A stretch of DNA of 64,000 nucleotides from an uncultured bacterium (GCA_949290355.1 CASERN010000008.1:124001-188000), one strand, 5' to 3'. Positions 36,517 to 46,065 are shown, counted from the first letter of the stretch. The notes: generated by a model not told the origin, from the letters alone. Numbers and translations are program-made.

Positions 36517-36522
36517 TAATAT
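36517..36522 (+). promoter_or_regulatory. purB extended -10 element, possible leaderless start
   Basis: TGTTAATAT (extended -10 form, hexamer TAATAT) lies six bases before the ATG at 36529. No ribosome-binding site is visible. Confidence 0.4.
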
Positions 36523-36528
36523 ATGAAT

Positions 36529-37818
36529 ATGATTGATAGATATTCTAGAGAAGAAATGGCAAAAATTTGGACATTAGAATCCAAATTTCAATATTACCTT
36601 AATGTTGAATTGGCTGTCGCTCAAGCATACGCTGAACTTGGGATGTTTCCAAAAGAAGATATTGAAATATTAAAAAACAAAGCTTCATTTGATGTCAAAA
36701 GAATTGACGAAATTGAAGCAGAAGTTAAACACGACGTAATCGCATTTTTAACCTGCGTGAATGAAAGTTTAGGCGACTTGGCAAAATATATGCATGTCGG
36801 TATGACAAGCTCAGATGTCATAGATACAGCCTTTGCTTTGCAAATTCAAGACAGCGGGAAAATTATTCTAAAAGACTTGGATGAAACTATTCAATCACTG
36901 AAAGATTTAGCAAAAAAACATAAAGATACAATATGCATAGGGCGCTCACACGGTGTTCATGCTGAAGTTATGACATTCGGGGTGAAAATTTGCAGCTGGA
37001 TAGATATTTTAGAACGTCAAAGAGCAAATTTTATTCACGCACTTGATGAAATAAGAGTTGGTCAAATTTCAGGTCCTGTCGGAACATACAGTAATATTCC
37101 GCCTGAAGTCGAAGAAATTACTTGCAAACATTTGGGGTTAAGACCTGCAAGAATTTCAACTCAAATTATCGCAAGAGATTATCACGCATACTTTATGCAG
37201 TCTTTGGCACTAATTGCAAGTGTACTTGAGCAATTCGCAACAGAAATAAGACATTTACAACGCACAGAAGTTTTGGAAGTAGAAGAAGGTTTTGGCAAAA
37301 ATCAAAAAGGATCCTCTGCTATGCCACATAAGAAAAATCCTGTTTTGTCAGAGAATTTGTGTGGACTTGCAAGAGTTGTAAGAGCTAATTCAATGGTTGC
37401 TATGGAAAATATCCCTTTATGGCATGAAAGAGATATCTCACATAGTTCTGCAGAACGTATAATATTTCCTGACAGCTTAACATTAGTTGATTTCATGCTT
37501 AATAGATTTAACGGGATTGTTAACAATTTAGTTGTACATGAAAAAAATATGCTTAAAAATTCCAATAAATTTGGCGGGATTGTATTTTCACAAAAAGTAC
37601 TTTTAAAATTAATAGAAAAAGGAATAACAAGAGAGGAAGCATACAGACTTGTTCAACGTAATGCACTTGATGCATTTGAAAATGACGGAGATTTTAGGGT
37701 TAATCTTTTAAATGATGAACAAGTAACAAAATTACTTACACCTTTAGAAATAGATGAAATTTTTAATAAAGAAGAATTTTTGAAAAATATTAATAAAATT
37801 TATGCAAGAATTTTATAG
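36529..37818 (+). CDS. purB: Adenylosuccinate lyase
   Basis: Fumarase-superfamily enzyme of purine synthesis (SAICAR to AICAR and adenylosuccinate to AMP). The 429-residue protein starts MIDRYSREEMAKIW, the usual PurB beginning, and has HVGMTSSDVIDTA, GRSHGVHAEVMTFG and the family signature GSSAMPHKKNPVLSENL. I prefer the ATG at 36529 over 36523 because PurB normally begins MI-RY and because of the -10 spacing. It is followed by the hydrogenase cluster with 114 bases between. Confidence 0.96.
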   Translation: MIDRYSREEMAKIWTLESKFQYYLNVELAVAQAYAELGMFPKEDIEILKNKASFDVKRIDEIEAEVKHDVIAFLTCVNESLGDLAKYMHVGMTSSDVIDTAFALQIQDSGKIILKDLDETIQSLKDLAKKHKDTICIGRSHGVHAEVMTFGVKICSWIDILERQRANFIHALDEIRVGQISGPVGTYSNIPPEVEEITCKHLGLRPARISTQIIARDYHAYFMQSLALIASVLEQFATEIRHLQRTEVLEVEEGFGKNQKGSSAMPHKKNPVLSENLCGLARVVRANSMVAMENIPLWHERDISHSSAERIIFPDSLTLVDFMLNRFNGIVNNLVVHEKNMLKNSNKFGGIVFSQKVLLKLIEKGITREEAYRLVQRNALDAFENDGDFRVNLLNDEQVTKLLTPLEIDEIFNKEEFLKNINKIYARIL

Positions 37819-37932
37819 TTTATATGAACTTTTTTCTAAAAAACTTTTAAAAAATGCAAATTTTATTGTTGTAAAGACTGTTGATATATTAAAAAATATG
37901 ATATAATATTAATGTATAGTTAAAGGAATTTT

Positions 37933-38181
37933 ATGGCTAAGATAAAAATAACTGTTTGTATGGGTAGTTCCTGTTTTGCCCGAGGAAATCAACAAAATTT
38001 AGCATTTATTGAAGCTTTTATTAAATCTCATGATTTAGAAGCTGAGATTGATCTTGCCGGAGCAAGATGTGAAAATGAATGTGCTTTGGGACCTAATGTA
38101 ACTATCAATGGGGTAAAATATAATAGTGTTAATGAAACTAAGCTTGAAGAAATTCTTACAAAACTAATTAAACAAAAATAA
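37933..38181 (+). CDS. Thioredoxin-like [2Fe-2S] protein (NuoE type), copy 1
   Basis: The 82-residue protein has the NuoE/HydC-type [2Fe-2S] ligand pattern Cys9-x4-Cys14 (CMGSSC) and Cys46-x3-Cys50 (CENEC). This is the stand-alone C-terminal domain of the 24-kDa subunit, an electron carrier. AAAGGAAT precedes the ATG. It lies 23 bases upstream of the sensory-type hydrogenase and is probably its redox partner, a common pairing in group C [FeFe]-hydrogenase clusters. It is similar in design to the 41175-41432 protein. Confidence 0.85.
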   Translation: MAKIKITVCMGSSCFARGNQQNLAFIEAFIKSHDLEAEIDLAGARCENECALGPNVTINGVKYNSVNETKLEEILTKLIKQK

Positions 38182-38204
38182 GCATCTGAATAACGGAGTT
38201 AAAT

Positions 38205-39920
38205 ATGGATAGTCATTATCCGGTCTACACATTAATTAATGAATGTCATGACTGTTATAAATGCATAAGGGAATGTCCTGTTAAAGCAATCAAAATAGAA
38301 AACGGACATGCATCTGTAATCCCTGAAAAATGTATAGCTTGCGGGAATTGTGTTAAAGCCTGCCCGTCCAATGCTAAAAGAGTAAGAAGCGATATTGCAA
38401 AAGCTAAAAACTTAATTTTGGCACAAAAAGAGGTTTTTGTATCTCTCGCACCCTCTTGGAGCGGAGTATTTGAATATACTCCACAAAAAATGATCGCACT
38501 ACTAAAAGGTTTGGGATTCAAAGAAGTTTCAGAAACAGCACTTGGAGCTCAAGAAGTTTCAATAAAAACATCAGAAATTCTTAACCATTCAGACAAAGGA
38601 CTTTTTATTTCAAGTGCTTGTCCTGTAATAGTTGATTATATAAAACATTACAAGCCAGAATTTTTAAAATACATAACCCCAATAGGCTCACCTGCTATGA
38701 CCCATGCAAAAATTCTTAAAGAAAAATATGGGGAAAATATTTCAATAGTATTTATAGGTCCTTGTATAGGGAAGAAAAATGAAGTTTCATATTCTGATTT
38801 GATAGATGTTGCTCTTACATTTGAAGAATTGAAATTATGGATTCATGATGAAGGGCTTGATTTTACTGATTTTGTTGAAACTCAAAACAATCATTTTGTT
38901 CCTTATAAGGCTTTTGAGGGTTCTTTATATCCTATTGACGGAGGAATGAATCAGACTCTCAAACAAATTGGGATAAAAAAAGAAGTACAATTAATAAATG
39001 TATGCGGAATCCAATCGTTTGAAAAAGCATTAAATAACCTTAATCCTGACAATATAGACAAACCAATTTTTGTAGAAGCATTGGCTTGTGAAGGAGGATG
39101 CGTAAGTGGCCCTTGTATTTCTACGACTAAATCAAGTTTATGTATCATTTCAGATGTTTTATCAAAAGTTAAAAACAGAGACTATATTCCTAAAAAAGCA
39201 TCCACAGTTGTAGATTATGAAATGAAACCGTGTAAAGTCGTTAATACTGAATATCCGTTAGAAGACATTTTAAAAACACTTAAGAAAATTGGGAAACATA
39301 CAGTCGATGATGAACTAAATTGTGGAGGCTGCGGATATGCAACATGCCGAGATTTAGCAAAAGCATTATTAGATGGAGATGCTGAGACATCGATGTGTGT
39401 TTCATATATGCGCAAAATAGCCATGAGAAAAGCTGCAGCAATGATAAGGTGTATGCCGGCAGCAGTTGTTATGGTAGATAATAATATGAATATCCTTGAA
39501 GCAAATGACAGCTTCATGAAAATGTTTACAGGTGATATGTATGAAGTTTTCAAAGCCCGCCCAGATGGACTTACAGGTGCTGCAATTGATAGAATTGTGG
39601 ATTTTGCAAATATTTTTAAAACAATCTTAAAAACAGGTAAAGATCTGCATAAAGAGCATTATCATATTAAAAATCGCTTATATGATATATCAGCATTCAC
39701 AATTGAAGAAAATGAAATTGTAGGCGCAGTAATAACTGACGTTACATCATCTGAAACGAACAGAGAAAAAATATCACAAAAAGCGCATGAAGTAATTTCG
39801 AAAAATATTTCAATAGTCCAAGAAATAGCTTGTCTGCTTGGAGAACATATGGTTGAGACAGAGACATTATTGAGTTCAATTGCAGAAGACTATGAAGATA
39901 AGGAGGAACAAGATAAATAA
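38205..39920 (+). CDS. Sensory-type [FeFe]-hydrogenase with PAS domain (group C-like, HydS)
   Basis: 571 residues. Two [4Fe-4S] motifs are at Cys14/17/20/24 and 43/46/49/53. The H-cluster domain has ligands Cys139 (SSACP), Cys187 (GPCIGKKNE), Cys295 and Cys299 (ALACEGGC). An additional Cys motif is at 373/376/381/398, and a PAS domain spans about 415-525. The residue before Cys139 is Ala138, where catalytic hydrogenases have the proton-relay Cys. This change, with the PAS domain, is known from sensory hydrogenases such as T. maritima HydS. It probably reports H2 to the phosphatase encoded next. Confidence 0.9.
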   Translation: MDSHYPVYTLINECHDCYKCIRECPVKAIKIENGHASVIPEKCIACGNCVKACPSNAKRVRSDIAKAKNLILAQKEVFVSLAPSWSGVFEYTPQKMIALLKGLGFKEVSETALGAQEVSIKTSEILNHSDKGLFISSACPVIVDYIKHYKPEFLKYITPIGSPAMTHAKILKEKYGENISIVFIGPCIGKKNEVSYSDLIDVALTFEELKLWIHDEGLDFTDFVETQNNHFVPYKAFEGSLYPIDGGMNQTLKQIGIKKEVQLINVCGIQSFEKALNNLNPDNIDKPIFVEALACEGGCVSGPCISTTKSSLCIISDVLSKVKNRDYIPKKASTVVDYEMKPCKVVNTEYPLEDILKTLKKIGKHTVDDELNCGGCGYATCRDLAKALLDGDAETSMCVSYMRKIAMRKAAAMIRCMPAAVVMVDNNMNILEANDSFMKMFTGDMYEVFKARPDGLTGAAIDRIVDFANIFKTILKTGKDLHKEHYHIKNRLYDISAFTIEENEIVGAVITDVTSSETNREKISQKAHEVISKNISIVQEIACLLGEHMVETETLLSSIAEDYEDKEEQDK

Positions 39921-39974
39921 ATTTTATATGCAAGACTACAAAATCTTGTATATTAGATTTAATCATCTGATAAT

Positions 39975-41138
39975 ATGTTCATAGATATTGATTGTACACA
40001 AATAAAAAAATATAATCAAAATGCTTATGGAGATTATTTTATTTCTAAAAGATATCCAGAAGAAGCAAAGCTTATTGCTGTACTTTCAGATGGACTAGGA
40101 AGTGGTATAAAAGCAAATATTCTATCCTGTATGACTGCTACTATGCTTTTAAAATTCATTGAAGGAGACCAAATCCCTATTAGTAAAGCTGCAGAAATTA
40201 TTATGAATTCTCTACCTGTATGTCAGGTGAGGAAAATCAGTTATTCCACTTTTTCTGCAATTGAAGTTAACGATGATGGAATCGCCAAAATAGTTGAAGA
40301 GGGTAATCCTGAATTTATATGGATTAGAGATAACGAAATTATGCAACCGAATTTCAAATCTATACCTTCAAAAACTTTTAAAAATAGAGTTTTAAAAGTA
40401 TATAAAATAGATTTGAGACTGGGAGACAGATTAATATTTTGTTCAGACGGAGTAACTCAATCAGGACTTGGCAGTGGGAAATTAAAACTTGGATTACGCC
40501 GAGAAGGATTAATAAATATAATTCAAGATAAATTAAATGAAAATCCTGATATTTCAAGCACAGAATTATCACAATATATAATCAACCAAGCAAGAAATAT
40601 AGAAACAGACAGGTTACCCAAAGATGATATTTCAGCTTGTGTATTATTTTTTAGAGAACCTAGAGAAGCACTTGTTTTTACAGGGCCTCCATATCATCAA
40701 GAAAAAGATGCAGAATATGCAAAAATGTTTGCAAATTTTAAAGGTAAAAAAGCTATTGCAGGAGGTACAACTGCAAACTTAATATCACGAGAACTTAATA
40801 GACCAATTACAATGGATACTACAATTAGTATAGGCAAACTTCCTTCCTGTTCTTACATGGATGGGGTAGATCTTGTTACAGAAGGGATACTAACATTAAC
40901 CAAAACTCTTGAATACCTTGAAGCTAATACTTCAAATATTGACAATGCAGCAGGTAAACTGGTAAAATTCTTATTAGATAGTGATTGCATAACATTTATG
41001 GTAGGTGCAAAACTAAATCAGGCTCATTATGATCCTGCACTACCAATAGAAATAGAAATCAGAAAAAATATAATAAAAAAAATGGCAAATGTACTTCAAG
41101 ATAAGTATTTTAAAAAAGTAAATATCCAATATATGTAA
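39975..41138 (+). CDS. SpoIIE-type PP2C phosphatase linked to the sensory hydrogenase
   Basis: The 387-residue protein has the SpoIIE/PP2C metal-binding pattern: YGDYFISKRYPEE, VLSDGLGSGIKANILS (Asp-Gly), the core FSAIEVNDDGIAKI, GDRLIFCSDGVTQSG and PKDDISACVLFF. The last 150 residues, with a Gly-rich KAIAGGTTANLISRELN segment, form a second domain of unknown role. PP2C phosphatases adjoin group C [FeFe]-hydrogenases in other anaerobes, where they are thought to relay H2 signals. The target is unknown. No clear ribosome-binding site; it follows the sensor gene by 54 bases. Confidence 0.85.
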   Translation: MFIDIDCTQIKKYNQNAYGDYFISKRYPEEAKLIAVLSDGLGSGIKANILSCMTATMLLKFIEGDQIPISKAAEIIMNSLPVCQVRKISYSTFSAIEVNDDGIAKIVEEGNPEFIWIRDNEIMQPNFKSIPSKTFKNRVLKVYKIDLRLGDRLIFCSDGVTQSGLGSGKLKLGLRREGLINIIQDKLNENPDISSTELSQYIINQARNIETDRLPKDDISACVLFFREPREALVFTGPPYHQEKDAEYAKMFANFKGKKAIAGGTTANLISRELNRPITMDTTISIGKLPSCSYMDGVDLVTEGILTLTKTLEYLEANTSNIDNAAGKLVKFLLDSDCITFMVGAKLNQAHYDPALPIEIEIRKNIIKKMANVLQDKYFKKVNIQYM

Positions 41139-41174
41139 AATTTAAAATCAACAGTTAATAGAGAGGATAAAAAA

Positions 41175-41432
41175 ATGGACAAAAAAATTAGTGTTAAAGT
41201 ATGTTTAGGAACTACATGTTTTGTTATGGGATCATCCAATTTACAGGAATTAATTGAAACTGTACCAAAAAAATACGGCGACAAAGTAGAAGTATCAGGA
41301 GTACCCTGTTTAGGTCTTTGCTCGATTGATTGGGAATTTTCAAAAGCACCTTATGTTAAAGTTGATAATGAAGTAATTAAAGAAGCTACTGTAGAAAAAG
41401 TTTTAAAAGCAATTGATGAAAAATTAAAGTAG
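41175..41432 (+). CDS. Thioredoxin-like [2Fe-2S] protein (NuoE type), copy 2
   Basis: The 85-residue protein has ligands Cys9-x4-Cys14 (CLGTTC) and a Cys-x3-Cys pair in VPCLGLCSIDW, the NuoE-type [2Fe-2S] fold. AGAGAGGATAA precedes the ATG. It lies 36 bases after the phosphatase gene and is followed by a strong terminator, so it closes the sensor operon. It could carry electrons to or from either hydrogenase. Confidence 0.85.
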   Translation: MDKKISVKVCLGTTCFVMGSSNLQELIETVPKKYGDKVEVSGVPCLGLCSIDWEFSKAPYVKVDNEVIKEATVEKVLKAIDEKLK

Positions 41433-41483
41433 CAAGTAAAATTACATAAAACATATCAGAAAAAATATTATTAATAAAACAAC

Positions 41484-41518
41484 AAAATAGCGGTCTTAGC
41501 ATTTAAGACCGCTATTTT
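41484..41518 (+). terminator. Terminator of the H2-sensing operon
   Basis: AAAATAGCGGTCTTA / TAAGACCGCTATTTT, a 15-bp stem, separates the sensing genes from the catalytic-type hydrogenase gene. Confidence 0.85.
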
Positions 41519-41595
41519 GTATTAATTTTGAAAATTTTCATGTTCATGCCATAATATAATTAATTTATGTAAGAATAGTAAGAGGTGTAGAAAAA

Positions 41596-43080
41596 ATGGC
41601 AATGAATACCAGTACTCCAAAACAGACATCACATTTAAAAAGAGAAATTTTAGTAAGACTAATAAAAGCATATCTAAGTGATAATTTTGAAGAAAATACA
41701 AGATTAATCCCTTATGATATGAGACCCAAAGGACATGAAGTTCCTTACAGGTGTTGTATATACAAAGAAAGAGCTATCCTAAGAGATAGAGCTATTGCAG
41801 GTTTAGGATTTTCTATAGAAGAAACTGATGACAGCACTCTTTTATCAGAATTAGCTTCTAAAGCAGAAAAAAGAGAAACTCCGGAAGATCATCCTTTAAC
41901 CGTGCTTACAACAGCCTGCAAAGGTTGTGTTCCATCAAGAATATATGTAACAGATTTATGCCAAGGTTGTGTAGCAAGACCTTGTGTAAATACTTGTAAA
42001 TTTGGTGCAATTTCAATTCAAAACGGTAAATCAGTGATTGATCCTGCAAAATGTAAAAATTGTGGAATGTGTGCACAAGTTTGTCCATACCAAGCAATTC
42101 AAAAAATTATAGTTCCATGTGAAAGTGCTTGTCCTGTAGGAGCAATTGCAAAAGGTGAAGATGGACATGCAAGAATAGATTTTGATAAATGTATTTCTTG
42201 CGGGAAATGCGCATCTGCTTGTCCTTTTGGAGCTGTTCATGAAAAAAGTCAGATTATTGACGTATTAAAACAAATTAAAGCAGGCAAAAAAGTAATTGCA
42301 ATGGTTGCTCCTGCTATGTTTGGGCAACTTCCTTGTACTCCTACACAACTAAAAGAAGCAATTATGAAATTAGGCTTTAAAGACGTTTATGAAGTCGCAC
42401 AAGGTGCAGATGTTACTACAAAAAATGAAGCTCACGAATTTGTTGAAAGACTTGAAAACGGGGCAGAATTTATGACTACATCATGCTGTGCAGGATATAA
42501 TGAATTGGTTGATAAACATATTCCTGATATGAAACCATTCAGATCAGATACAAAAACTCCAATGTACTATACAGCAGAAATTGTGAAACGCGAAAATCCA
42601 GATGCTGTTACAGTATTTTTCAGCCCTTGTGTAGCTAAAAAACGTGAAGCTCTTAATAATTCAAATGTAGATTATGTTCTAAATTATGAAGAAATAGGAG
42701 CTTGGATGATAGCTCTTGGAATTCAAGTTGCAGAATGCGGAGAAAGCAAATTTAAAACAGAAGCTTCTGCAGAAAGCCGAAATTACTGCGTAACAGGTGG
42801 CGTTGCAAAAGCTGTTCAAACCCTACTACCTGAAGAAATTCCGGCTCATCCTGTAATTATTGACGGACTGACAAAACAATCCGTTAGAGATTTGAAAAAA
42901 TATGCTAAAAACGGAATGTGTGATTTAGGTAACTTAATAGAAGTAATGGCCTGCACAGGCGGATGTCTTGGCGGGAATTCAACTGTTAATGCATTCAAAC
43001 CTGCACTTAAACAGGTAACAAATTATGTCAATGAAAGTAATTCTATAAAAGATCAAATTGAAGAATCTGTTAAACATTAA
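41596..43080 (+). CDS. [FeFe]-hydrogenase, group B-like
   Basis: 494-residue hydrogenase, presumably oxidising ferredoxin to make H2. After an N-terminal region with CC (residues 53-54), it has Cys-rich [4Fe-4S] motifs between residues 108 and 209 (CKGC, CQGC...C, CKNCGMC, CISCGKC). The H-cluster domain has TSCCAG (relay Cys297, ligand Cys298), SPCVAKKRE (Cys345) and EVMACTGGCLGG (Cys453, Cys457). TSCCAG rather than TSCCPGW resembles the group B enzymes. It has its own terminator, so it is likely a separate unit from the sensing operon. Confidence 0.92.
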   Translation: MAMNTSTPKQTSHLKREILVRLIKAYLSDNFEENTRLIPYDMRPKGHEVPYRCCIYKERAILRDRAIAGLGFSIEETDDSTLLSELASKAEKRETPEDHPLTVLTTACKGCVPSRIYVTDLCQGCVARPCVNTCKFGAISIQNGKSVIDPAKCKNCGMCAQVCPYQAIQKIIVPCESACPVGAIAKGEDGHARIDFDKCISCGKCASACPFGAVHEKSQIIDVLKQIKAGKKVIAMVAPAMFGQLPCTPTQLKEAIMKLGFKDVYEVAQGADVTTKNEAHEFVERLENGAEFMTTSCCAGYNELVDKHIPDMKPFRSDTKTPMYYTAEIVKRENPDAVTVFFSPCVAKKREALNNSNVDYVLNYEEIGAWMIALGIQVAECGESKFKTEASAESRNYCVTGGVAKAVQTLLPEEIPAHPVIIDGLTKQSVRDLKKYAKNGMCDLGNLIEVMACTGGCLGGNSTVNAFKPALKQVTNYVNESNSIKDQIEESVKH

Positions 43081-43084
43081 AATA

Positions 43085-43114
43085 AAAAAGCGGGTTAATA
43101 AATCCCGCTTTTTT
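43085..43114 (+). terminator. Hydrogenase gene terminator
   Basis: AAAAGCGGG / CCCGCTTTT with a T-run, directly before the dxr -10 element. Confidence 0.8.
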
Positions 43115-43119
43115 TATAA

Positions 43120-43125
43120 TATAAT
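43120..43125 (+). promoter_or_regulatory. dxr -10 element, possible leaderless start
   Basis: TATAAT lies six bases before the dxr ATG (a second copy lies at 43115-43120). There is no ribosome-binding site, and a terminator lies immediately upstream. Confidence 0.45.
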
Positions 43126-43131
43126 AAAATT

Positions 43132-44235
43132 ATGGAAAATAAGAAGAGAAAAATAAGTATTATAGGCTCCACAGGTTCTATAGGGACACAAGCACTGGAA
43201 GTCATTGAAAAATTACAAGATAAATTTGAAATCATTGCCCTTGCAGGCGGTCATAATAAGGAGCTTTTAAAAAGGCAAGCTGAAAAATTCAAACCAAAAT
43301 ATACTTGTCTTGGAGAAGAAGGGCTAGAAAAAATTTGTTCAGACAAAGAAAATGATATTATACTCGTAGCCTGCTCAGGGAAAATCGGACTTCGACCGAC
43401 ATTAACTGCTATTAAAAACGGAATTGATATTGCGCTTGCTAATAAAGAAACTCTCGTAATGGCAGGTGATATTGTAATGAATGAGGCTAAAAAATATGGG
43501 GTAAAAATTATTCCTGTAGATAGCGAACATTGTGCAATACATCAATGCATAAAAGATATAAAACAAGTTGATAAATTAATAATTACAGCCTCCGGCGGAC
43601 CATTTTTACACAAATCAATTAACGACATGAAAAATGCAACAGTAGAGCAAGCTCTTGCTCACCCAAGATGGAACATGGGGAAAAAAATTACTGTAGATAG
43701 CGCAACTTTGATGAATAAAGGGTTGGAAATTATTGAAGCTCACCATCTTTTTGGATTTGATTACGATGATATTGATGTCGTTGTACACCCTCAAAGCATC
43801 GTACACTCTGCAATTGAATACGTTGATGGCAGCGTAATCGCTCAACTTGGTCTTCCAAGTATGCACATACCTATTCAATATGCAATTACTTATCCTGAAA
43901 GATTTGAAGGCATTAAATCGAAAAGCTTTAGTTTTGCAGAAATTGCACGACTGGATTTTGAAAAACCCGATTATGAAAAATTCCCTACAGTAAAACTTGC
44001 TTATAATATGGGAAAAATGGGCGGAAGTGCAACTGTATGTATGAATGCAGCAAACGAAGAAGCTGTATTTGCATTTTTAAATGGGAAAATAAAACTTTAT
44101 AACATATACGAAATTACCAAAAAAATGTGTGATGAACATAAAGTTATTAAAAATCCTACAATTGACAAAATATTTGAAATAGATAGAGAAATTCGACAAG
44201 AAACTAATTTATACATAAAAAGTCTTGTTAAATAA
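43132..44235 (+). CDS. dxr: 1-deoxy-D-xylulose 5-phosphate reductoisomerase
   Basis: NADPH-dependent second enzyme of the MEP isoprenoid pathway, converting DXP to MEP. The 367-residue protein has ISIIGSTGSIGTQALEVI (NADPH site), ANKETLVMAG, the metal site PVDSEHCAIHQC, TASGGPF, HPRWNMGKKITVDSATLMNKGLEIIEA and HPQSIVHS. The MEP pathway is expected in relatives of cyanobacteria. It is slightly shorter at the C-terminus than the E. coli enzyme (398). It starts at the ATG at 43132, with no Shine-Dalgarno sequence. Confidence 0.96.
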   Translation: MENKKRKISIIGSTGSIGTQALEVIEKLQDKFEIIALAGGHNKELLKRQAEKFKPKYTCLGEEGLEKICSDKENDIILVACSGKIGLRPTLTAIKNGIDIALANKETLVMAGDIVMNEAKKYGVKIIPVDSEHCAIHQCIKDIKQVDKLIITASGGPFLHKSINDMKNATVEQALAHPRWNMGKKITVDSATLMNKGLEIIEAHHLFGFDYDDIDVVVHPQSIVHSAIEYVDGSVIAQLGLPSMHIPIQYAITYPERFEGIKSKSFSFAEIARLDFEKPDYEKFPTVKLAYNMGKMGGSATVCMNAANEEAVFAFLNGKIKLYNIYEITKKMCDEHKVIKNPTIDKIFEIDREIRQETNLYIKSLVK

Positions 44236-44330
44236 GCTTTTTAAGGTAGAATAATGCTGGTTTCTAAAATATATTTTTTGTTGTAAAATGTTGAATGTAG
44301 ATAGTACTACTTAAGAAAGGTAAGAAAAAT

Positions 44331-46013
44331 ATGGAAAAACTTTCACCATTACAAATCGAAAGATTAAAGTATCAACCAAAACTTCCAGAAAGCCTTGCTA
44401 ATGGCATTAATAACTTGGAAATGGTTGAAGGTTCCAAAACTCAATCAGTAAGAGATCAGGAACAAATTCAAAATTTATTTAAAAATACTTACGGAAAACC
44501 TGTTGTAACTTTCAAGACTTCTGCATCTTCAAAAGCTTCAGAAGTAAGAAATGTTGGTGTAATCCTTTCAGGCGGACAAGCTCCTGGTGGACACAACGTA
44601 ATTGCAGGTCTATATGATGCTTTAAAACAAGCTAACCCTAATAATAAATTATACGGATTCTTAGGCGGTCCTTCAGGTATTATTGATGGGAAATACGTTG
44701 AATTTGATGATAAATTTATGGATTCATACAGAAATACCGGTGGATTTGATATTATCGGATCTGGAAGAACTAAACTTGAAACTGAAGAACAATTCCAAAA
44801 ATCTTTGGAAGTTTGTAAAAAATTAAATATTTCTGCTGTTGTAATTATTGGCGGAGATGATTCAAATACAAACGCAGCACTTTTAGCTGAATGGTTTGTT
44901 AAAAACAACACAGGTATCCAAGTTATTGGATGTCCTAAAACTATTGACGGTGATTTGAAAAATGACCAGATTGAAATATCTTTCGGATTTGATACAGCTA
45001 CAAAGACTTATGCTGAACTTATCGGAAATATTGAACGTGATGCTAATTCTGCTAAAAAATATTGGCACTTCGTTAAAATTATGGGAAGAAGTGCTTCTCA
45101 CGTAGCATTGGAAGCAGCTTTACAAACTCAACCTAACATTACTTTAATTTCTGAAGAAGTTGAAGAAAAGAAAATGTCTCTTGAAAGTATTATTAATTAT
45201 ATGTGCAATATAATTGTTAAACGTGCAGACATGGGTAAAAACTTCGGTATAGCTGTTATTCCTGAAGGTTTAATTGAATTTATTCCTGAAATGAAATCTA
45301 TGATTTCAAACCTTAACGATATTATGGCTACATTAGAAAATGACCCTGATTTTGTTAATGCTACAACTATAAGAGATAAATTTGATATAGTAGAAAACAG
45401 ATTAGAACCTGCTAATGCAAAAGTATACAACTCTCTACCTGCACTAATTAAAGGACAATTATTAGCTGACCGCGACCCTCACGGTAATGTTCAAGTTTCT
45501 AAAATTGAAACTGAAAAACTTCTAATCGAAATGATTTCTACAAGATTAGATGAATTAAAATCTCAAGGTGAATATATTGGTAAATTTAACGCACAATCTC
45601 ATTTCTTCGGATACGAAGGAAGATGTGCTTTCCCATCAAACTTTGATGCTGATTACTGCTATTCATTAGGATTTAATGCATTTGCTTTAATCAATTTCGG
45701 TTTGACAGGTTATTTGTCATCAGTAAGAAACCTTACAGCTCCTGCTAATCAATGGGTAGCAGGCGGTGTTCCTCTTACAATGATGATGAATATGGAAAAA
45801 CGTCATGGCGAAATGAAACCTGTTATTCAAAAAGCACTTGTTAAACTTGACGGACCTGTATTCAAACAATTAGAACAAAACAGAGAAGACTGGGCATTGA
45901 ATGACAGATATCTATTCCCTGGTGCTATACAATACTTTGGACCATCTTGTGTTTGTGATGTTACAACTTGCACATTACAACTTGAAAGATCTAAAGAACT
46001 AGCAAATGTATAA
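44331..46013 (+). CDS. pfp: Pyrophosphate-dependent 6-phosphofructokinase (long type)
   Basis: The enzyme phosphorylates fructose 6-phosphate reversibly with PPi. The 560-residue protein belongs to the long PFP class. Motifs are GVILSGGQAPGGHNVIAGL, FLGGPSGIIDG, VVIIGGDDSNTNAA (Asp rather than Gly after GGD, a PPi-type feature), PKTIDGDLKN, IMGRSASHVALEAAL, ISEEVEE and HFFGYEGRC. AAAGG lies near the ATG. It is monocistronic with a terminator at 46032. PPi use saves ATP in fermentative glycolysis. Confidence 0.93.
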   Translation: MEKLSPLQIERLKYQPKLPESLANGINNLEMVEGSKTQSVRDQEQIQNLFKNTYGKPVVTFKTSASSKASEVRNVGVILSGGQAPGGHNVIAGLYDALKQANPNNKLYGFLGGPSGIIDGKYVEFDDKFMDSYRNTGGFDIIGSGRTKLETEEQFQKSLEVCKKLNISAVVIIGGDDSNTNAALLAEWFVKNNTGIQVIGCPKTIDGDLKNDQIEISFGFDTATKTYAELIGNIERDANSAKKYWHFVKIMGRSASHVALEAALQTQPNITLISEEVEEKKMSLESIINYMCNIIVKRADMGKNFGIAVIPEGLIEFIPEMKSMISNLNDIMATLENDPDFVNATTIRDKFDIVENRLEPANAKVYNSLPALIKGQLLADRDPHGNVQVSKIETEKLLIEMISTRLDELKSQGEYIGKFNAQSHFFGYEGRCAFPSNFDADYCYSLGFNAFALINFGLTGYLSSVRNLTAPANQWVAGGVPLTMMMNMEKRHGEMKPVIQKALVKLDGPVFKQLEQNREDWALNDRYLFPGAIQYFGPSCVCDVTTCTLQLERSKELANV

Positions 46014-46031
46014 TTGAAATTTGTAATAAAT

Positions 46032-46065
46032 AAAAACGCCCTTTAATTATAAAGGGCGTTTTTTT
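46032..46065. terminator. pfp terminator (bidirectional)
   Basis: AAAAACGCCCTTT / AAAGGGCGTTTTT with A/T tracts on both sides, between convergent pfp and the XRE gene. Confidence 0.85.
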
